Positions 6,357 to 6,548 of a DNA stretch of 6,548 nt are shown piece by piece; position 1 is the first letter of the stretch; each line of letters starts with the position of its first letter. Position numbers and translations under genes: made by a program. Below the pieces are notes generated by a model. It worked only from the letters and a program-made list of their open reading frames with translations. It was not told the origin of the DNA and did not search any database. The stretch comes from Bacteroidales bacterium (lineage in GTDB: Bacteria > Bacteroidota > Bacteroidia > Bacteroidales > UBA3663): positions 1 to 6,548 of the forward strand of contig SFEH01000115.1 in assembly GCA_004557315.1 (NCBI GenBank). The letters run 5' to 3'.

Positions 6357-6548
6357 TTATGCCTTCTGGGCTTTAGCTTTCTCTCGTGCATGACGTGCTG
6401 CTGTTTGCACACACTCACGGCGAGGGATTATCACACTCACACCCTCATATGCTATCTCATCGCGAATCAGTTGAGCGATGGCAGGTATGTTCTTTGGCAA
6501 AGGATTGACCACATGCAGATGTGCTGGATCCATGCCAAGACCGAGGCA
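6357..6548 (-). CDS. iorA: Indolepyruvate:ferredoxin oxidoreductase alpha subunit, C-terminal end (partial)
   Basis: The last 63 codons of an open frame enter from the right edge and end with TAA at 6357-6359. The visible peptide begins CLGLGMDPAHLHVVNPLPKN and continues through EGVSVIIPRREC to a Lys/Ala-rich tail, matching the extreme C-terminus of IorA in wording and order. IorA is the thiamine-diphosphate and iron-sulfur subunit that oxidatively decarboxylates arylpyruvates (indolepyruvate, phenylpyruvate, 4-hydroxyphenylpyruvate) to arylacetyl-CoA, passing electrons to ferredoxin in the cytoplasm; the reaction is reversible. The ThDP-binding and 4Fe-4S ferredoxin regions lie outside the window, so they cannot be checked. 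The iorB gene starts 29 bases downstream, which is the usual pairing and strengthens the call. No terminator separates them. Confidence 0.88.
   Translation of the reverse strand, partial: CLGLGMDPAHLHVVNPLPKNIPAIAQLIRDEIAYEGVSVIIPRRECVQTAARHAREKAKAQKA

Noticed and set aside
1..6548. Mobile elements, CRISPR arrays, tRNA or rRNA genes, or long repeats.
   Set aside because: None was seen on reading both strands; the window is filled by metabolic genes of similar composition with no transposase, att-like repeat or RNA gene.

Overview
The window holds eight genes, all read on the minus strand (right to left). Seven are complete and the first, iorA, enters from the right edge. Gaps between genes are only 9 to 74 bases, one gene pair overlaps by 4 bases, and no terminator or convincing internal promoter is visible, so this looks like a single operon whose promoter lies beyond position 6548. 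No stretch over 300 bases lacks a gene. The start codons have no strong Shine-Dalgarno sequence but sit behind A/T-rich leaders. Together with the gene content this suggests an anaerobic member of the Bacteroidales, possibly Prevotella-like. This taxonomic placement is inference; no RNA or marker gene is present to prove it.

Layout in reading order: the end of iorA (6357-6548) and iorB (5761-6327), the two subunits of indolepyruvate:ferredoxin oxidoreductase; a first phenylacetate-CoA ligase (4385-5722); a small protein of two ACT domains (3912-4352); a PaaI-type hotdog thioesterase (3502-3915) joined to it by an ATGA overlap; a 74-base gap with a small hairpin; a second phenylacetate-CoA ligase (2114-3427); a class I/II PLP aminotransferase (785-2104); and a YafV-type omega-amidase (2-772).

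Together the genes describe a complete route between aryl acetates and aromatic amino acids: arylacetate <-> arylacetyl-CoA (ligases, thioesterase) <-> arylpyruvate (ferredoxin-dependent IorAB) <-> aromatic amino acid (aminotransferase). The route could run oxidatively, fermenting Phe/Tyr/Trp to phenylacetate and indoleacetate, or reductively, making aromatic amino acids from arylacetates by reductive carboxylation as known in rumen and gut anaerobes. Two AMP-forming ligases, plus an omega-amidase that could make glutamine-dependent transamination irreversible, lean towards the assimilatory direction. The thioesterase and tandem ACT protein look like control or salvage components. The individual families are known; the most notable points are the combination of all eight in one operon, the ACT-thioesterase coupling, and the two divergent ligases.
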